Shown here piece by piece: positions 7,863-16,245 of a DNA stretch of 33,415 bases. Numbering within the stretch: position 1 is the stretch's first letter; the number at the start of each line of letters is the position of its first letter. The translations under genes were made by a program, and so were the position numbers. Under the pieces are notes generated by a model. That model was not told where the DNA came from. It saw nothing but the letters and a program-made list of their open reading frames with translations, and did no database searches. The stretch comes from Deltaproteobacteria bacterium CG_4_9_14_3_um_filter_63_12 (lineage in GTDB: Bacteria > Myxococcota_A > Bradymonadia > UBA4248 > UM-FILTER-63-12), in the NCBI GenBank assembly GCA_002789955.1, contig PFUG01000245.1:1983-35397 (forward strand). The letters run 5' to 3'.

Positions 7863-9190
7863 GTCGACAGGCCATCTCGGTTTGCGAAGGGGAGGGAGCC
7901 CTGCACGGTGACGTGTTGGAGCGCGGCGAAGAGTGGGCCGTAAGGACTCAGTCTCTGCCGCAACCGAATGCGCTGCGCCAAGACATTCGTGCGGCTCTCG
8001 ATGGTCGAAGGCGCCGCGACGAAGACCGGCTTGGGAGCGCTCTCCTCGGAGGCGAAGAGCGGCAGCTGCCTGAGCGCGCGGCCCTGCTCGACGATCATCT
8101 GCGCCGTGCTGGTGAGCGCTCGCCGCACAATGGTGTGTTCCTCGTTGAGCTCGAAGCCCAGATCGGTGAGGGCGTGCCAGAGTCGAAGCCGCTTGGTCAG
8201 CAGCGTGCGGATCTCCGCGCTGCTCTCCAGGATGGCGGCATGCAAGACGCTGAGAGGCAGGGGATAGCGGGCTCGGATGCCCAATAGGGCGAAACCGTCG
8301 CGCACGCAGACGGCGATCCTCGTCAGCCGTCTCCGGTCTTTTACGTAGCGAGTCTCTGGCACGTCGGCCGGCAGCCTCCACAAGTTGCCCGCTTTGGACC
8401 GCGCCACCTCGAGCAAGCTCCCGGCCCAAGACAACACCGTCTGTCGGTCAGCACTGAGCTGACAGCCCAGCGCCTCGAGCACGGTCGCCAACCGCAACTG
8501 TCCACGGGTGTTGTAATCAGGATGGTGGCGACGAATGGCGGGGATGAGCGCGCCAACTGGGCGGGGAACATCTGGACCGATCTCGAACAAGCCCGCGATG
8601 ATGTAGGGACGTTGGCTTTCGGCCCGTCGAAGGACGACCTCGCCGAAGGGGTTGGGGACATACTTGGAGGTTCCCTCGACGAGCTGTCGGTCCCAATCGT
8701 CGACTTGCTCGAGCATGAAGTAGCGGTCGACCTGTTCGGCCAAGCTGGGGTTGGGGCAATAGAGACTGCCAAAAGCCACGACCTGCAGCTCGAGCTTCCG
8801 TCGGATGAACGCACTGACGACCGCAAAATCCTTGTCCCCAGCGACGAGCAACGCGTAGGCATCGGGAGTGTTGATGTAGGACATCCGGACTGCGTCCATC
8901 GCCAAGCAGAGATCCAACGAGTTCTTCTTGTCGTTGGCGTCGACCAGCCCATCGAGAAGCCGGATCTCGAACCCCAATTCGACGAGTTTCTGCTCCCATT
9001 GCGGGCTCAACGTCGCGCGGTGTGCGTAGGCGAGAGCCGCCTTGAGCTCGTAGTGCCTTGCGAGGAAGTCGATGATCAAGGGAAAGGGGAGGGGGTGTTC
9101 CGCGGGCCGGATCCCTGGGAAGTTCTCCCAGTCCAACATGATGACGAGGGAGGAGACGCCCACACTCCGTTCTTGGTCACCGTCAGTCAT
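7859..9190 (-). CDS. NYN-domain (PIN-like) putative RNase with C-terminal helical/LOTUS-like region
   Basis: Starting at ATG 9190, the protein has 443 aa. The first ~145 residues form a NYN domain: VIMLDWENF (D20), NDKKNSLDLCLAMDA (D93, D99) and LLVAGDKDFAVV (D119, D121), followed by the strand LELQVVAFGS. These acidic residues are the metal-binding set of LabA/NYN nucleases, so a metal-dependent RNase is likely. The rest is unassigned. Two segments, PVGALIPAIRRHHPDYNTR..LRLATVLEALG and LPLSVLHAAI...RLRLWHALTDLGFEL, look like OST-HTH/LOTUS-type winged helices, which often accompany NYN; this is inference. No Shine-Dalgarno is visible at the start. The aminotransferase follows with an ATGA overlap. 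The track ORF to 9520 is an over-extension. Confidence 0.82.
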   Translation of the reverse strand: MTDGDQERSVGVSSLVIMLDWENFPGIRPAEHPLPFPLIIDFLARHYELKAALAYAHRATLSPQWEQKLVELGFEIRLLDGLVDANDKKNSLDLCLAMDAVRMSYINTPDAYALLVAGDKDFAVVSAFIRRKLELQVVAFGSLYCPNPSLAEQVDRYFMLEQVDDWDRQLVEGTSKYVPNPFGEVVLRRAESQRPYIIAGLFEIGPDVPRPVGALIPAIRRHHPDYNTRGQLRLATVLEALGCQLSADRQTVLSWAGSLLEVARSKAGNLWRLPADVPETRYVKDRRRLTRIAVCVRDGFALLGIRARYPLPLSVLHAAILESSAEIRTLLTKRLRLWHALTDLGFELNEEHTIVRRALTSTAQMIVEQGRALRQLPLFASEESAPKPVFVAAPSTIESRTNVLAQRIRLRQRLSPYGPLFAALQHVTVQGSLPFANRDGLST

Positions 9191-9216
9191 TTTGGGGTTT
9201 ATGGCCTCGCTTGCCC

Positions 9217-9251
9217 ACGACCGTTTTTTGCTCGCGGAGCGAATCGGTCGT
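9217..9251. repeat. Inverted repeat ACGACCG-N21-CGGTCGT with inner GCTC/GAGC stem
   Basis: The outer 7-bp arms (9217-9223, 9245-9251) flank an inner GCTC-gcg-GAGC stem. The T-run precedes the inner stem on the plus strand, so it is not a normal terminator. The right arm GCGAATCGGTCGT resembles the half-sites at 2978 and 13305. It lies 27 bp upstream of the NYN start and may be an operator or an attenuating hairpin. Confidence 0.4.
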
Positions 9252-9285
9252 CCGCTCGGCAATTGGGGGTTGTTCGCCACCAAAT

Positions 9286-9912
9286 TCAAGGCGTCTTCTG
9301 GTCTTCCTTGCTGGGAGGAGTCGCTGGCGTGGTGGGATTCGCGGTGTCTGTCACGGTGACTGCCTCGCCGAACGGATTCGGCGCCCCCTGCTCGTCGAGG
9401 GTCTTGAACTGGTTGAAGAGCAAGGTGTGGAAACGTTTGATGGTCCCGTCCTTGTCCTCGAGCTCTGCGGCCATCGACAGGTGCCAGATGTAGTAGCGGT
9501 TTTCCTGGGGGTTGAGGCAACCGACGACTTGCGACTCCATCTCGCCGTCCTTGTAGACGTAGCTGTTCGCCATACAGCCGGAGAGCTTCATGCGGGCACG
9601 CCCTTTTGCGTCGAAGTCGAGGGTCTTCTCGACGTTGAGGAAGCCGCGCAGCATCTTCTCACCGTGTTGCTTTCCACCGGGCTCCAACCCATCTGCGTCG
9701 AGCTTGAAGACATGCAGCTCGAGCTCGCTGCCGAGCCCCTCGAGCAAGAATGTCGAGACTCTGGCGTCATCGACGAGCCTGACCACCTTCCACCCCTCAG
9801 GCGCGGTGAGTTCCATCTTCTCGTTCTCGAACCCAAAAGCAGTCTGAGCGGCGAGGTGCGAGGGCATGAAGAAGACGATGAGCGTGAACAGGACACAATT
9901 GAGCCACCGCAT
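9286..9912 (-). CDS. Secreted protein of unknown function
   Basis: The 208-aa protein has an N-terminal signal peptide (RWLNCVLFTLIVFFMPSHLAAQ, likely cleaved after HLAAQ or LAA). The start is well supported by AAGGAG 7 nt before the ATG. The mature part begins FGFENEKMELTAPEGWKVVRL, a short beta-rich pattern seen in exported proteins that evaluate to no family I recognise. It has two cysteines (GCMANSY, VGCLN) that could form a disulfide. The C-terminus is Thr/Pro-rich and probably disordered. It lies between the PQQ-like lipoprotein and the NYN gene on the same strand, with gaps of 140 and 95 bp. Confidence 0.75.
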   Translation of the reverse strand: MRWLNCVLFTLIVFFMPSHLAAQTAFGFENEKMELTAPEGWKVVRLVDDARVSTFLLEGLGSELELHVFKLDADGLEPGGKQHGEKMLRGFLNVEKTLDFDAKGRARMKLSGCMANSYVYKDGEMESQVVGCLNPQENRYYIWHLSMAAELEDKDGTIKRFHTLLFNQFKTLDEQGAPNPFGEAVTVTDTANPTTPATPPSKEDQKTP

Positions 9913-10052
9913 GGTTTGGCTCCTTCTGAGTGGTCGAGGAACGCAGCATTCGACTCCACGCCGCTGGCATCAACGGGTGAGGTCGAATCAAGACGAGGGA
10001 CATTATCAAGAAGCGTGGCCTACTATCAATCGCCCGCTCGTGTCGTACCGCT

Positions 10053-11717
10053 TCAGAGCCGGCTGGCTTTCGTGAGCTCGTAGAGCGTCTCACCGTCGAT
10101 GACATAGAGGCGACGGTCGAAGCGGAAGAGCTTGTCACCTTGAACGGGCAGTCCGACTTGCCAGACAATGCCGCCGGTGCCTGCGTCGAGCGCGTAGATG
10201 GCGCCAGGGATCAGGACGAACAAGACCCCGCCATGTGAGAGCGCGTCCAAGATCTCGTCGTTGGCGCGCATTCTCCATTTTGGGGTCATGGTGCTGACGT
10301 TGAGGGCGAGCAGCATCCCACCAGCCTCATCGAGGTACATCCCCTCGGCTTCGTCGCAGTAGAGGAATCGTCCGCCGTAGGTGGTGAGCTCCCACGGCGA
10401 GGTCTTGGCTTCGAGGTCGAAGGCCAAGTAACGGCCGATGTCGTTGGGGAAGATAAAGGTGTTGTTGACGAGGCAGGTCGAGGAGATGTCGCCGCTCAGG
10501 CCGGTCGCCTGGGCCACCTCGCCGTGCCACAGGGGGCTGCCGTCGTCGACGTTCATGAGCCTCAGGTGTCGCCCTGCAGCAAAGGCCAGGACGCCCTTGC
10601 GGATGGTGATCCCCTCGAGGTCCGTGCCGGGTTCGGTCCATTCCCACTTGGGCGCACCGGTTTCCGCTGAGAAACACTGGATTTTGGCGTGTCGCTCCCC
10701 GACATTTCCGCGCTCTCCGATGAGGCAGAGGCTGTCCCCGGCCGCAACGAAGCGGAGCAAGGCGATGTCGACCCCGCGGGCAAAACTCGCCTGGGCATCC
10801 CAGCCTTTCTCGCCAGACCAGGGCAAGTAGCGCACGCGAGCCGAGCGGTCGGTCTCTGGGATGGCAACGAAGGCGCCCTTGGCGTTGCAGCGAACCGCGA
10901 CATGGCGCTTGTCACCTATCATCAGCGGGGGGGCTTCGAGGCGTTGCAGTCGGTAGAGCGCCAGACCCTCCAAGGTGCTGAAGGCGGCGCATCCGCCGCC
11001 GTAGATGTCGACCAGCGGCTTGTCGATGGCGACGTGCAGCTCGCCGGCGGCGAGCTCCTCTCTGAGCTCCATGCGCAGCGGAAAGTCCCTTGCCGCTTCG
11101 GAGCTCTGGATGACCAAGCTCGGCAGCCTGGCCGCGAACGAGCGCCAGATCTCTTCGTCCATGGCGACGAGCTGCTCGTAGGGGCGCTCGTAGACGATGT
11201 CATAGTGAAAGCCCGTCCAGTTCGAGACGAAGCCATCGGGGAGTCGATCGGCGATCTGCACGTCGAACGTCATCTTGCCGCGTCGCGGCTGCTTCTTGCC
11301 GTGTTTGCGGAAGCGGTCGAGCCGACGTCTGAGGGTGACGTGCATCCTCGCCCAGGGCATCTCGCCGCGCTCGATCTGGTCACGTCGACGCAGCTCGTAG
11401 GGAGCGGGGACCCGTGAGGCGAGGATCTCGAAGAGCCGGTCGTCGAGCTTGTCGTCGCGTTGCCGTGGGCCCTTGATCGAGAGGACGAGCTCGACCAAGC
11501 GGTTGGCGTTGACCTCGGGAAACTCAGAGACGCGGTATTGGATCTTGCGTCCGGGCTCGATCAGCGCTTGCCGGCCTTCGGCGGGCAGCTCAGGAACAAC
11601 GGCGTCGGTGGGTTTGGCAGACGAAGCCGCAGGGCTGCGCCCCTCGGTCTCGCATCCCAATGACATGACGAGCAGGAGCAACACAAGGCTAGTGCGGTTT
11701 CGGCGGGCATTTCGCAC
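10053..11717 (-). CDS. Lipoprotein with C-terminal PQQ-like beta-propeller
   Basis: The track ORF reaches 11837, but that would overlap the upstream gene. The GTG at 11717 gives 554 aa, 44 bp after that gene. The N-terminus (RNRTSLVLLLLVMSLGC) is a lipoprotein signal with the lipidated Cys at ~22; its -3 residue is Ser, a slightly unusual lipobox. Residues ~50-280 are an unassigned domain rich in Arg and Glu. From ~320 on, repeated blade patterns appear: FSAETGAPKWEWTEPG, MNVDDGSPLWHGEV, LALNVSTMTPKWRM and LDAGTGGIVWQVGLP. The ‘D-x-x-T/D-G-x-x-x-W’ repeats are typical of PQQ-like/YvrL-type propellers (as in BamB). No cofactor can be assumed. It is probably a periplasmic or outer-membrane scaffold or sensor. 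Confidence 0.8.
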   Translation of the reverse strand: MRNARRNRTSLVLLLLVMSLGCETEGRSPAASSAKPTDAVVPELPAEGRQALIEPGRKIQYRVSEFPEVNANRLVELVLSIKGPRQRDDKLDDRLFEILASRVPAPYELRRRDQIERGEMPWARMHVTLRRRLDRFRKHGKKQPRRGKMTFDVQIADRLPDGFVSNWTGFHYDIVYERPYEQLVAMDEEIWRSFAARLPSLVIQSSEAARDFPLRMELREELAAGELHVAIDKPLVDIYGGGCAAFSTLEGLALYRLQRLEAPPLMIGDKRHVAVRCNAKGAFVAIPETDRSARVRYLPWSGEKGWDAQASFARGVDIALLRFVAAGDSLCLIGERGNVGERHAKIQCFSAETGAPKWEWTEPGTDLEGITIRKGVLAFAAGRHLRLMNVDDGSPLWHGEVAQATGLSGDISSTCLVNNTFIFPNDIGRYLAFDLEAKTSPWELTTYGGRFLYCDEAEGMYLDEAGGMLLALNVSTMTPKWRMRANDEILDALSHGGVLFVLIPGAIYALDAGTGGIVWQVGLPVQGDKLFRFDRRLYVIDGETLYELTKASRL

Positions 11718-11761
11718 GACTCTAGGGACCTCAGGGTGTCGTTCAGCCTCGCGCTCTCGCC

Positions 11762-12631
11762 TTACGGGACAACGAACACGACTTTGCCGTTCTCGCGCAG
11801 TTGTCTCGCGGTGGCGCCGGTGACGATTCCATCGCACTTGGTGGTCTTACAGTTGGTGGCCTTGACCTTGATCCCGAGCGCCTCCACCGTCCCCTTCATC
11901 CCATTCGTGACGCCGTTGCTCTTTCCGACTCCGCGAATCGTCACCTCGACCGTGCCGTCTTCCTTCTCGGTCGCCAAGGTGATGGTGCCCGTGACCTTCG
12001 TATTTCCGACGGCGCTGGAGCCAGCGTCATCGTCGTCGCCTGTTTCTTTTGGGGTCTCTTTTTTGGTGTCCTTCTTGACGTCTTTCGAGGTGTCCTTCTT
12101 GTCCTTCTTATCCTTCTTGACCTCGACCACCGGCTCCTCGACGACCTCAGCCACCTCGACGACTTCCTTCATGGGGTCAGCGGTGTACTTCGCGCCAACG
12201 GTATAGACCGACGCGCCCTTCTCAGCCGTGATGCGGAAGTAGTAGCGACCGGGTTCGACGGGCATGGAGGCGAGCTCATAGTAGCCGTGGGCCTCGGTGA
12301 AGACTTCGCTGTGAATAACCCGTCCCTCTGGGTCGTGCAGGTACCAAGCGCCAACCATCGACGGATCGTCGACGTTGAGGGACACGGACATCATCCCGGT
12401 TCTTGGGACGATGATGTAGCGCCAGTCGCTGCTGTCGCCGCTGCCGCTGTTGAGCCGGTCATCGACGGGAGGGAGGTCAAAGAACAGGCCGTTCGCCGTT
12501 CCCATGTCGCCGTCGGGATCTTGCTTGAAAGTCGTCTCGAGCTGGCGCGGCCCACACGCTCCCAGAACAATGCAGACGCCGACGAGCGCGGCAGAGAACC
12601 CAAGGTGCTTTTGAGTTGCGGTCTTCATCAT
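11762..12631 (-). CDS. Lipoprotein with a Lys/Asp/Thr-rich charged linker
   Basis: Starting at MMKTATQK (12631; the second ATG at 12628 is equally possible), the protein has 289 aa. The signal peptide ends in VLGAC with lipidated Cys ~26. An N-terminal region (~40-150) has a beta-sandwich feel: WRYIIVPRTGMMSVSLNVD and PVEPGRYYFRITAEKGASVYTVGAKY, which resembles pre-peptidase-like sandwich domains. A low-complexity segment of Lys, Asp, Glu and Thr (VEVKKDKKDKKDTSKDVKK) follows, then DDDD. The C-terminal domain (~210-289) has VTGTITLATEKEDGTVEVTIRG and two Cys (NCKTTKC). Function unknown. The charged linker suggests a spacer between two surface domains. The track ORF from 12907 over-extends. 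Confidence 0.75.
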   Translation of the reverse strand: MMKTATQKHLGFSAALVGVCIVLGACGPRQLETTFKQDPDGDMGTANGLFFDLPPVDDRLNSGSGDSSDWRYIIVPRTGMMSVSLNVDDPSMVGAWYLHDPEGRVIHSEVFTEAHGYYELASMPVEPGRYYFRITAEKGASVYTVGAKYTADPMKEVVEVAEVVEEPVVEVKKDKKDKKDTSKDVKKDTKKETPKETGDDDDAGSSAVGNTKVTGTITLATEKEDGTVEVTIRGVGKSNGVTNGMKGTVEALGIKVKATNCKTTKCDGIVTGATARQLRENGKVVFVVP

Positions 12632-12777
12632 GTCTTCTCGTCTCTTTAGGGCCGTTTGGGACATCGAAGGGGGCGTCGACAAGTCTTCAGCCCCCATTCG
12701 AACACGCAACAAACGCCGCCAAATCCTAGTCATTACACCTGCGACGACGCCTCGAGGCGCTGTACGAGCAGGAACTC

Positions 12778-13131
12778 TTACTTGCTCGGCGTGCACTCCG
12801 ACAAATGAAAAATCGGGTGATCCTTCTCGAGCGCCTGACCTTGTTTCTCGATTTCGCTGAGGAACCCCGTGCACTCGCTGGCGGGGCGGGCGTTCCAACT
12901 CGGGCAATGGTTCGGCCAGCCCCGGACCTGAGCGCGCTCGATGGCGTCATCGTAAGCCGTGGCCTTGTTCAACTCGACGCAACAGGCCTCTGCGACCGTG
13001 CAGACCTGAGTTTCCGCGCCGTCTCCTCTCTCGCCCTCACCCAGCAACTCGGCGAGCAGACTGCATCCGCCAAGCGAGAAGGCGACGATCGAACCGATGA
13101 AGAACAGGGAGAGGGTGCGAATGGTTCTCAT
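12778..13131 (-). CDS. Small Cys-rich lipoprotein
   Basis: From ATG 13131 the protein has 117 aa. Signal peptide IRTLSLFFIGSIVAFSLGGC with lipobox LGG|C, Cys23. The mature part has six more cysteines (QVC, ACC, NHC, SEC, SEC), an even number fitting three disulfides in the periplasm or on the surface. No family recognised. There is no Shine-Dalgarno, but a promoter-like -10 (TAGACT) ends only 7 nt before the ATG, so the mRNA may be leaderless. First gene of the minus-strand run. Confidence 0.72.
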   Translation of the reverse strand: MRTIRTLSLFFIGSIVAFSLGGCSLLAELLGEGERGDGAETQVCTVAEACCVELNKATAYDDAIERAQVRGWPNHCPSWNARPASECTGFLSEIEKQGQALEKDHPIFHLSECTPSK

Positions 13132-13138
13132 GAAGGCC

Positions 13139-13167
13139 AGTCTACGCCCGGACTTGCGAGAGCGCAA
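13139..13167 (-). promoter_or_regulatory. Candidate promoter of the Cys-rich lipoprotein (leaderless)
   Basis: On the minus strand TTGCGC (13162-13167) is separated by 17 bp from TAGACT (13139-13144). The predicted start is at or next to the ATG at 13131, which agrees with the missing ribosome site. Confidence 0.4.
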
Positions 13168-13271
13168 CCCAAGGCCCGCCGTTCCAGTCAGAATCGTCGA
13201 TAGTGCAAAGACGCCAACGGCTTCGCGATGCGACCAACCAGGGGCAAGAACCCCGATTTGCTGAACATACC

Positions 13272-13316
13272 ACCGATTTTCGCTCCGCAACGCCCCGGAA
13301 TGTCGCGAAAATCGGT
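13272..13316. repeat. Perfect dyad ACCGATTTTCGC-N21-GCGAAAATCGGT
   Basis: Both 12-bp arms match exactly (13272-13283, 13305-13316) with 21 bp between. It lies between divergently transcribed lipoprotein genes. It resembles dyads at 2946-2990 and 21001-21043, so it may be a shared regulator site. Confidence 0.6.
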
Positions 13317-13527
13317 CGTGACAAGAGAGGCATAGCATTTCAGTCGAGCCAACATCTGGAGAGTTGGCATTCAGGCTCCCGCGCAGCATGAGCCGCTCCT
13401 TCTTGGCAAGAACCGATGCATTTGATTTCGGTCAACCCTACACTTAGCCTTCTTCGGTGCCGTTGCCCACCGCCGACGCGCTGCCCCTCGTGGACGTCTC
13501 GATGACGAACCCCTTTGAGCGAGAGCC

Positions 13528-16185
13528 ATGAACCCCAAAACACGCACTCTTCTCGTTGGTCTGGCGGTCGCCGCCGCGCTCTCGCTCGCCTCGTGCGGAG
13601 CCGATGAGGGGAACACGGGAACCGATACCCGCAAAGCCGATGCGGTGACGGACGCGACGGCTGCCGACCTGACCACCGAACTCACCATGCCGCCCGACGT
13701 CGAGCCGGACCTCGCACTAGACCTTCCCCTCGGTGAGGACACCGACGGCGATTGCATTGGCGACAACCTCGAGCTCGCCACAGGCACCGATCCCAACTCC
13801 GCGGACAGCGACGAGGACGGAGTCCCCGATGGTCTCGAAGACCGCGACTGCGACGGCCAGTTCACCGCCGCGGAAACCGACCCGAGAGTGGTCGACACCG
13901 ATGGGGACGGCCTCGGTGACGGCGTCGAAGACGCCAACCACAACGGCGCGGTCGACAGTGGGGAAACTGACGCCACGAAGGCCGACACCGACGGCGACGC
14001 GGTCAACGACGGTGCGGAGGCGGCAGGGTGCATGGACCCGTTCAACCAGGACACCGACGGCGACGGCCTTTTTGACAGCGCCGAGGACAAGAACGGCAAC
14101 GGAATTTACAACCCCGAGCGGGGTGAGACCGACCCGTGCAACCCAGACACCGATGGAGACGGCCTCTTCGATGGCTGCGAAGACGCCGACCACGACGGCA
14201 CCCTGGGCTTGGCAGAGACCGACCCTCGCTCGGTGGACACCGACAAAGACGGCCTCGACGACGGCGTCGAGTGCAGCGGGCTCGTCGACGGCTGTGTGCT
14301 CTTCAACGACCCCCTCGCTTGCCCCAGCGATCCAAGAGAGGGCGACACCGACCACGACGGTCTGACGGATTTTGTCGAGGTGAACTCCACCTACCCCAAC
14401 GGCTCCGCCAATCCGAGAAACCCTGACAGCGATGGGGACGGCGTTGACGACGGCCTCGAAGACCTCAACCAGAACGGAGTCTGGGAGTCGGAGTTCGGTG
14501 AGCTCGATCCGACCACCATCGAAACCTATGCGGGCAAACTCGACAAGGACAGCCCGATCAAGGACGCCTGCAAGACCAACCAGTTGCGCCCCGTACAGGA
14601 GGTCGTCAGTCCGGACGGCGACTGGCGCTTCGTCATCGAGTCTGCCTACCAGATTTCCCCGCTCACGTTGACCAACAACACCAACCGCTGGAAAGAAGCG
14701 ACGGCCATCGACGACAACACCGATAACCTCGCCATCTTCATCCTCTCCAAGCCGTCTGAGCCAGGTTCCACCAACGCCGCCACCGAGTTGGACTCCATCG
14801 AGACCCGGCTGAACGGATTGACGCCGTTCTTCCCGCGCTCGTTCACGACCTGGGACGGCTTCGACGGACGCACGGCGAGCTATCGGCTCTCAGGTGCGGC
14901 GTCGACCAACGCCCAACGCGGCCAGCTCGTCGCCTCCATCGTCAACCATCCCCTGGGCCAGATCGTCGGCATGCCGCCTGCTGGCAACGGCAGCGCGACC
15001 AACTATCAGCTCACTCTCTCGGTCCTCTTCCGTTCGACCGATCGCTCCGTCGTGGTCGGGACCCTCACGCCTGCGGACTCTCCCGTCGCTGAGGCGATTC
15101 AGGTCAAGATCCGCAACCTGACGAACGGCACCGCGGTTGGTCAGTCCGTTGACGCCATGCACTCGACCTGCGAGCTCTTCACCATCGATCAGCTGCCGCT
15201 CGCCGACTTCCTCTTCGTCATCGACGACTCCCGCTCCATGACCGATCAGCTCGACGCCGTCAGCGCCGCTGCTTCCGACATCTTCACGCGAGTCAACGCC
15301 TCGTTTGTCGATGCCCGCTGGGCCGTCGCCAGCGTGGAGTACGAGGGGTCTGGCACGCCGCCCGCCGCCGCCAGCAACGCCTGCGGCATGCTGAACAGCC
15401 CGAAGGGGGCCAACGGCGGGGTCTGGTCGACGTTCCAAAGCGCCAACCAGCTCAACTTCCGCTGCAAGATCAAAGATCCCGGCGGCAATCAGGGCTGCGA
15501 CCCACCGCCCGACGATTTCCTCGGCGGCCGTGAGTACCCCTTAGGGTGTGCTGAGGTCGCCGTCGACTACGTCCAAAATCGCCTCAGTCCCGCGGGTGCA
15601 GCAGGGGCCACACCGAGTCCGAACTTACAGAGGCCGCGGGCCGCGCTCATCGTCATCATCATGACCGACGAGGACGAATATCAGGTCGAGAGCGGCGTGA
15701 TGACCGCGGCCGCAGCCATCAGTCGCTACTCGACGTTCTTCAACGACACGGCCTCGACCACCGGAACCTACGGCAAGACCGTCCCCTTCGCGATCTTCAA
15801 GGAGAGCACCGCCCCCGCCCTAGGGGGCTTGTTCAACGCCATTCCTCCCCTGTTGCCAGACTCCACCTCGGGCAACATCGATGACCTCGCCACCATCCCG
15901 GCCGTGATCGAGCGGATCATCCGCGCCGCAGGCGGCTACGCGTCCTCGTTCGTGCCCCACTCCCCGCCGATCACCGTCTCCATGAAGGTCGTGCTCCGCG
16001 CCGCGAGCACAGGGCTCATGCACGAGGCGCCGCACAGCTCAGAGAATGGTTGGGAGTACGACCCGTTCAGCGGCGCCATGTTGTTCTATGGGACCGAACG
16101 TCCCGACCTACAGGACGATGTCGGGCTCTCGTACAAGTACTTCGAAAAACGCTGTACGAACCCGAACGGTTGCTCCATAGAGTAG
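13528..16185 (+). CDS. Large lipoprotein with thrombospondin type 3 repeats and a VWA domain
   Basis: The 885-aa protein begins with a lipoprotein signal (LLVGLAVAAALSLASC, lipobox ASC, Cys23). A short Asp/Thr-rich linker follows. Residues ~70-330 carry about eight to ten Asp-rich repeats of the form DTDGDGLxDGxED, the TSP3 calcium-binding pattern. Residues ~335-550 are unassigned. A VWA domain starts near residue 560 with FLFVIDDSRSM, whose DxSxS is the first MIDAS motif, and IIIMTDEDEYQVESG later supplies a metal-site Asp. The Ca2+ repeats would form a rigid stalk holding the VWA adhesion domain off the outer membrane; that is inference. The isochorismatase gene follows after 60 bp. Confidence 0.85.
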   Translation: MNPKTRTLLVGLAVAAALSLASCGADEGNTGTDTRKADAVTDATAADLTTELTMPPDVEPDLALDLPLGEDTDGDCIGDNLELATGTDPNSADSDEDGVPDGLEDRDCDGQFTAAETDPRVVDTDGDGLGDGVEDANHNGAVDSGETDATKADTDGDAVNDGAEAAGCMDPFNQDTDGDGLFDSAEDKNGNGIYNPERGETDPCNPDTDGDGLFDGCEDADHDGTLGLAETDPRSVDTDKDGLDDGVECSGLVDGCVLFNDPLACPSDPREGDTDHDGLTDFVEVNSTYPNGSANPRNPDSDGDGVDDGLEDLNQNGVWESEFGELDPTTIETYAGKLDKDSPIKDACKTNQLRPVQEVVSPDGDWRFVIESAYQISPLTLTNNTNRWKEATAIDDNTDNLAIFILSKPSEPGSTNAATELDSIETRLNGLTPFFPRSFTTWDGFDGRTASYRLSGAASTNAQRGQLVASIVNHPLGQIVGMPPAGNGSATNYQLTLSVLFRSTDRSVVVGTLTPADSPVAEAIQVKIRNLTNGTAVGQSVDAMHSTCELFTIDQLPLADFLFVIDDSRSMTDQLDAVSAAASDIFTRVNASFVDARWAVASVEYEGSGTPPAAASNACGMLNSPKGANGGVWSTFQSANQLNFRCKIKDPGGNQGCDPPPDDFLGGREYPLGCAEVAVDYVQNRLSPAGAAGATPSPNLQRPRAALIVIIMTDEDEYQVESGVMTAAAAISRYSTFFNDTASTTGTYGKTVPFAIFKESTAPALGGLFNAIPPLLPDSTSGNIDDLATIPAVIERIIRAAGGYASSFVPHSPPITVSMKVVLRAASTGLMHEAPHSSENGWEYDPFSGAMLFYGTERPDLQDDVGLSYKYFEKRCTNPNGCSIE

Positions 16186-16245
16186 CGAACGCTTCGCGCG
16201 GATTTTCCTCCCAGCCAAAGCCCAAGCCAAAGAACGAGAGCAGAC

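Larger units (their letters stand above)
13132..13527. other. Divergent intergenic region upstream of the TSP3/VWA lipoprotein
   Basis: About 400 bp with no gene I can support; the track ORFs here are short and shadow-like. It holds the perfect dyad at 13272-13316 and the promoter at 13139-13167. A sequence resembling a -24/-12 element (TTGGCAAGAACCGATGCA, near 13407) has an 11-bp instead of a 10-bp GG-GC gap, so I do not call it. Confidence 0.5.

Noticed and set aside
13400-13430. Sigma54-like element before the TSP3/VWA lipoprotein
   Set aside because: GG and GC are 11 rather than 10 bp apart, a spacing sigma54 does not tolerate well.
13740-14470. DNA-level repeat in the Asp-rich region
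   Set aside because: The GACACCGACGGCGAC-type repetition is explained by the protein's TSP3 repeats, not by CRISPR or a mobile element.
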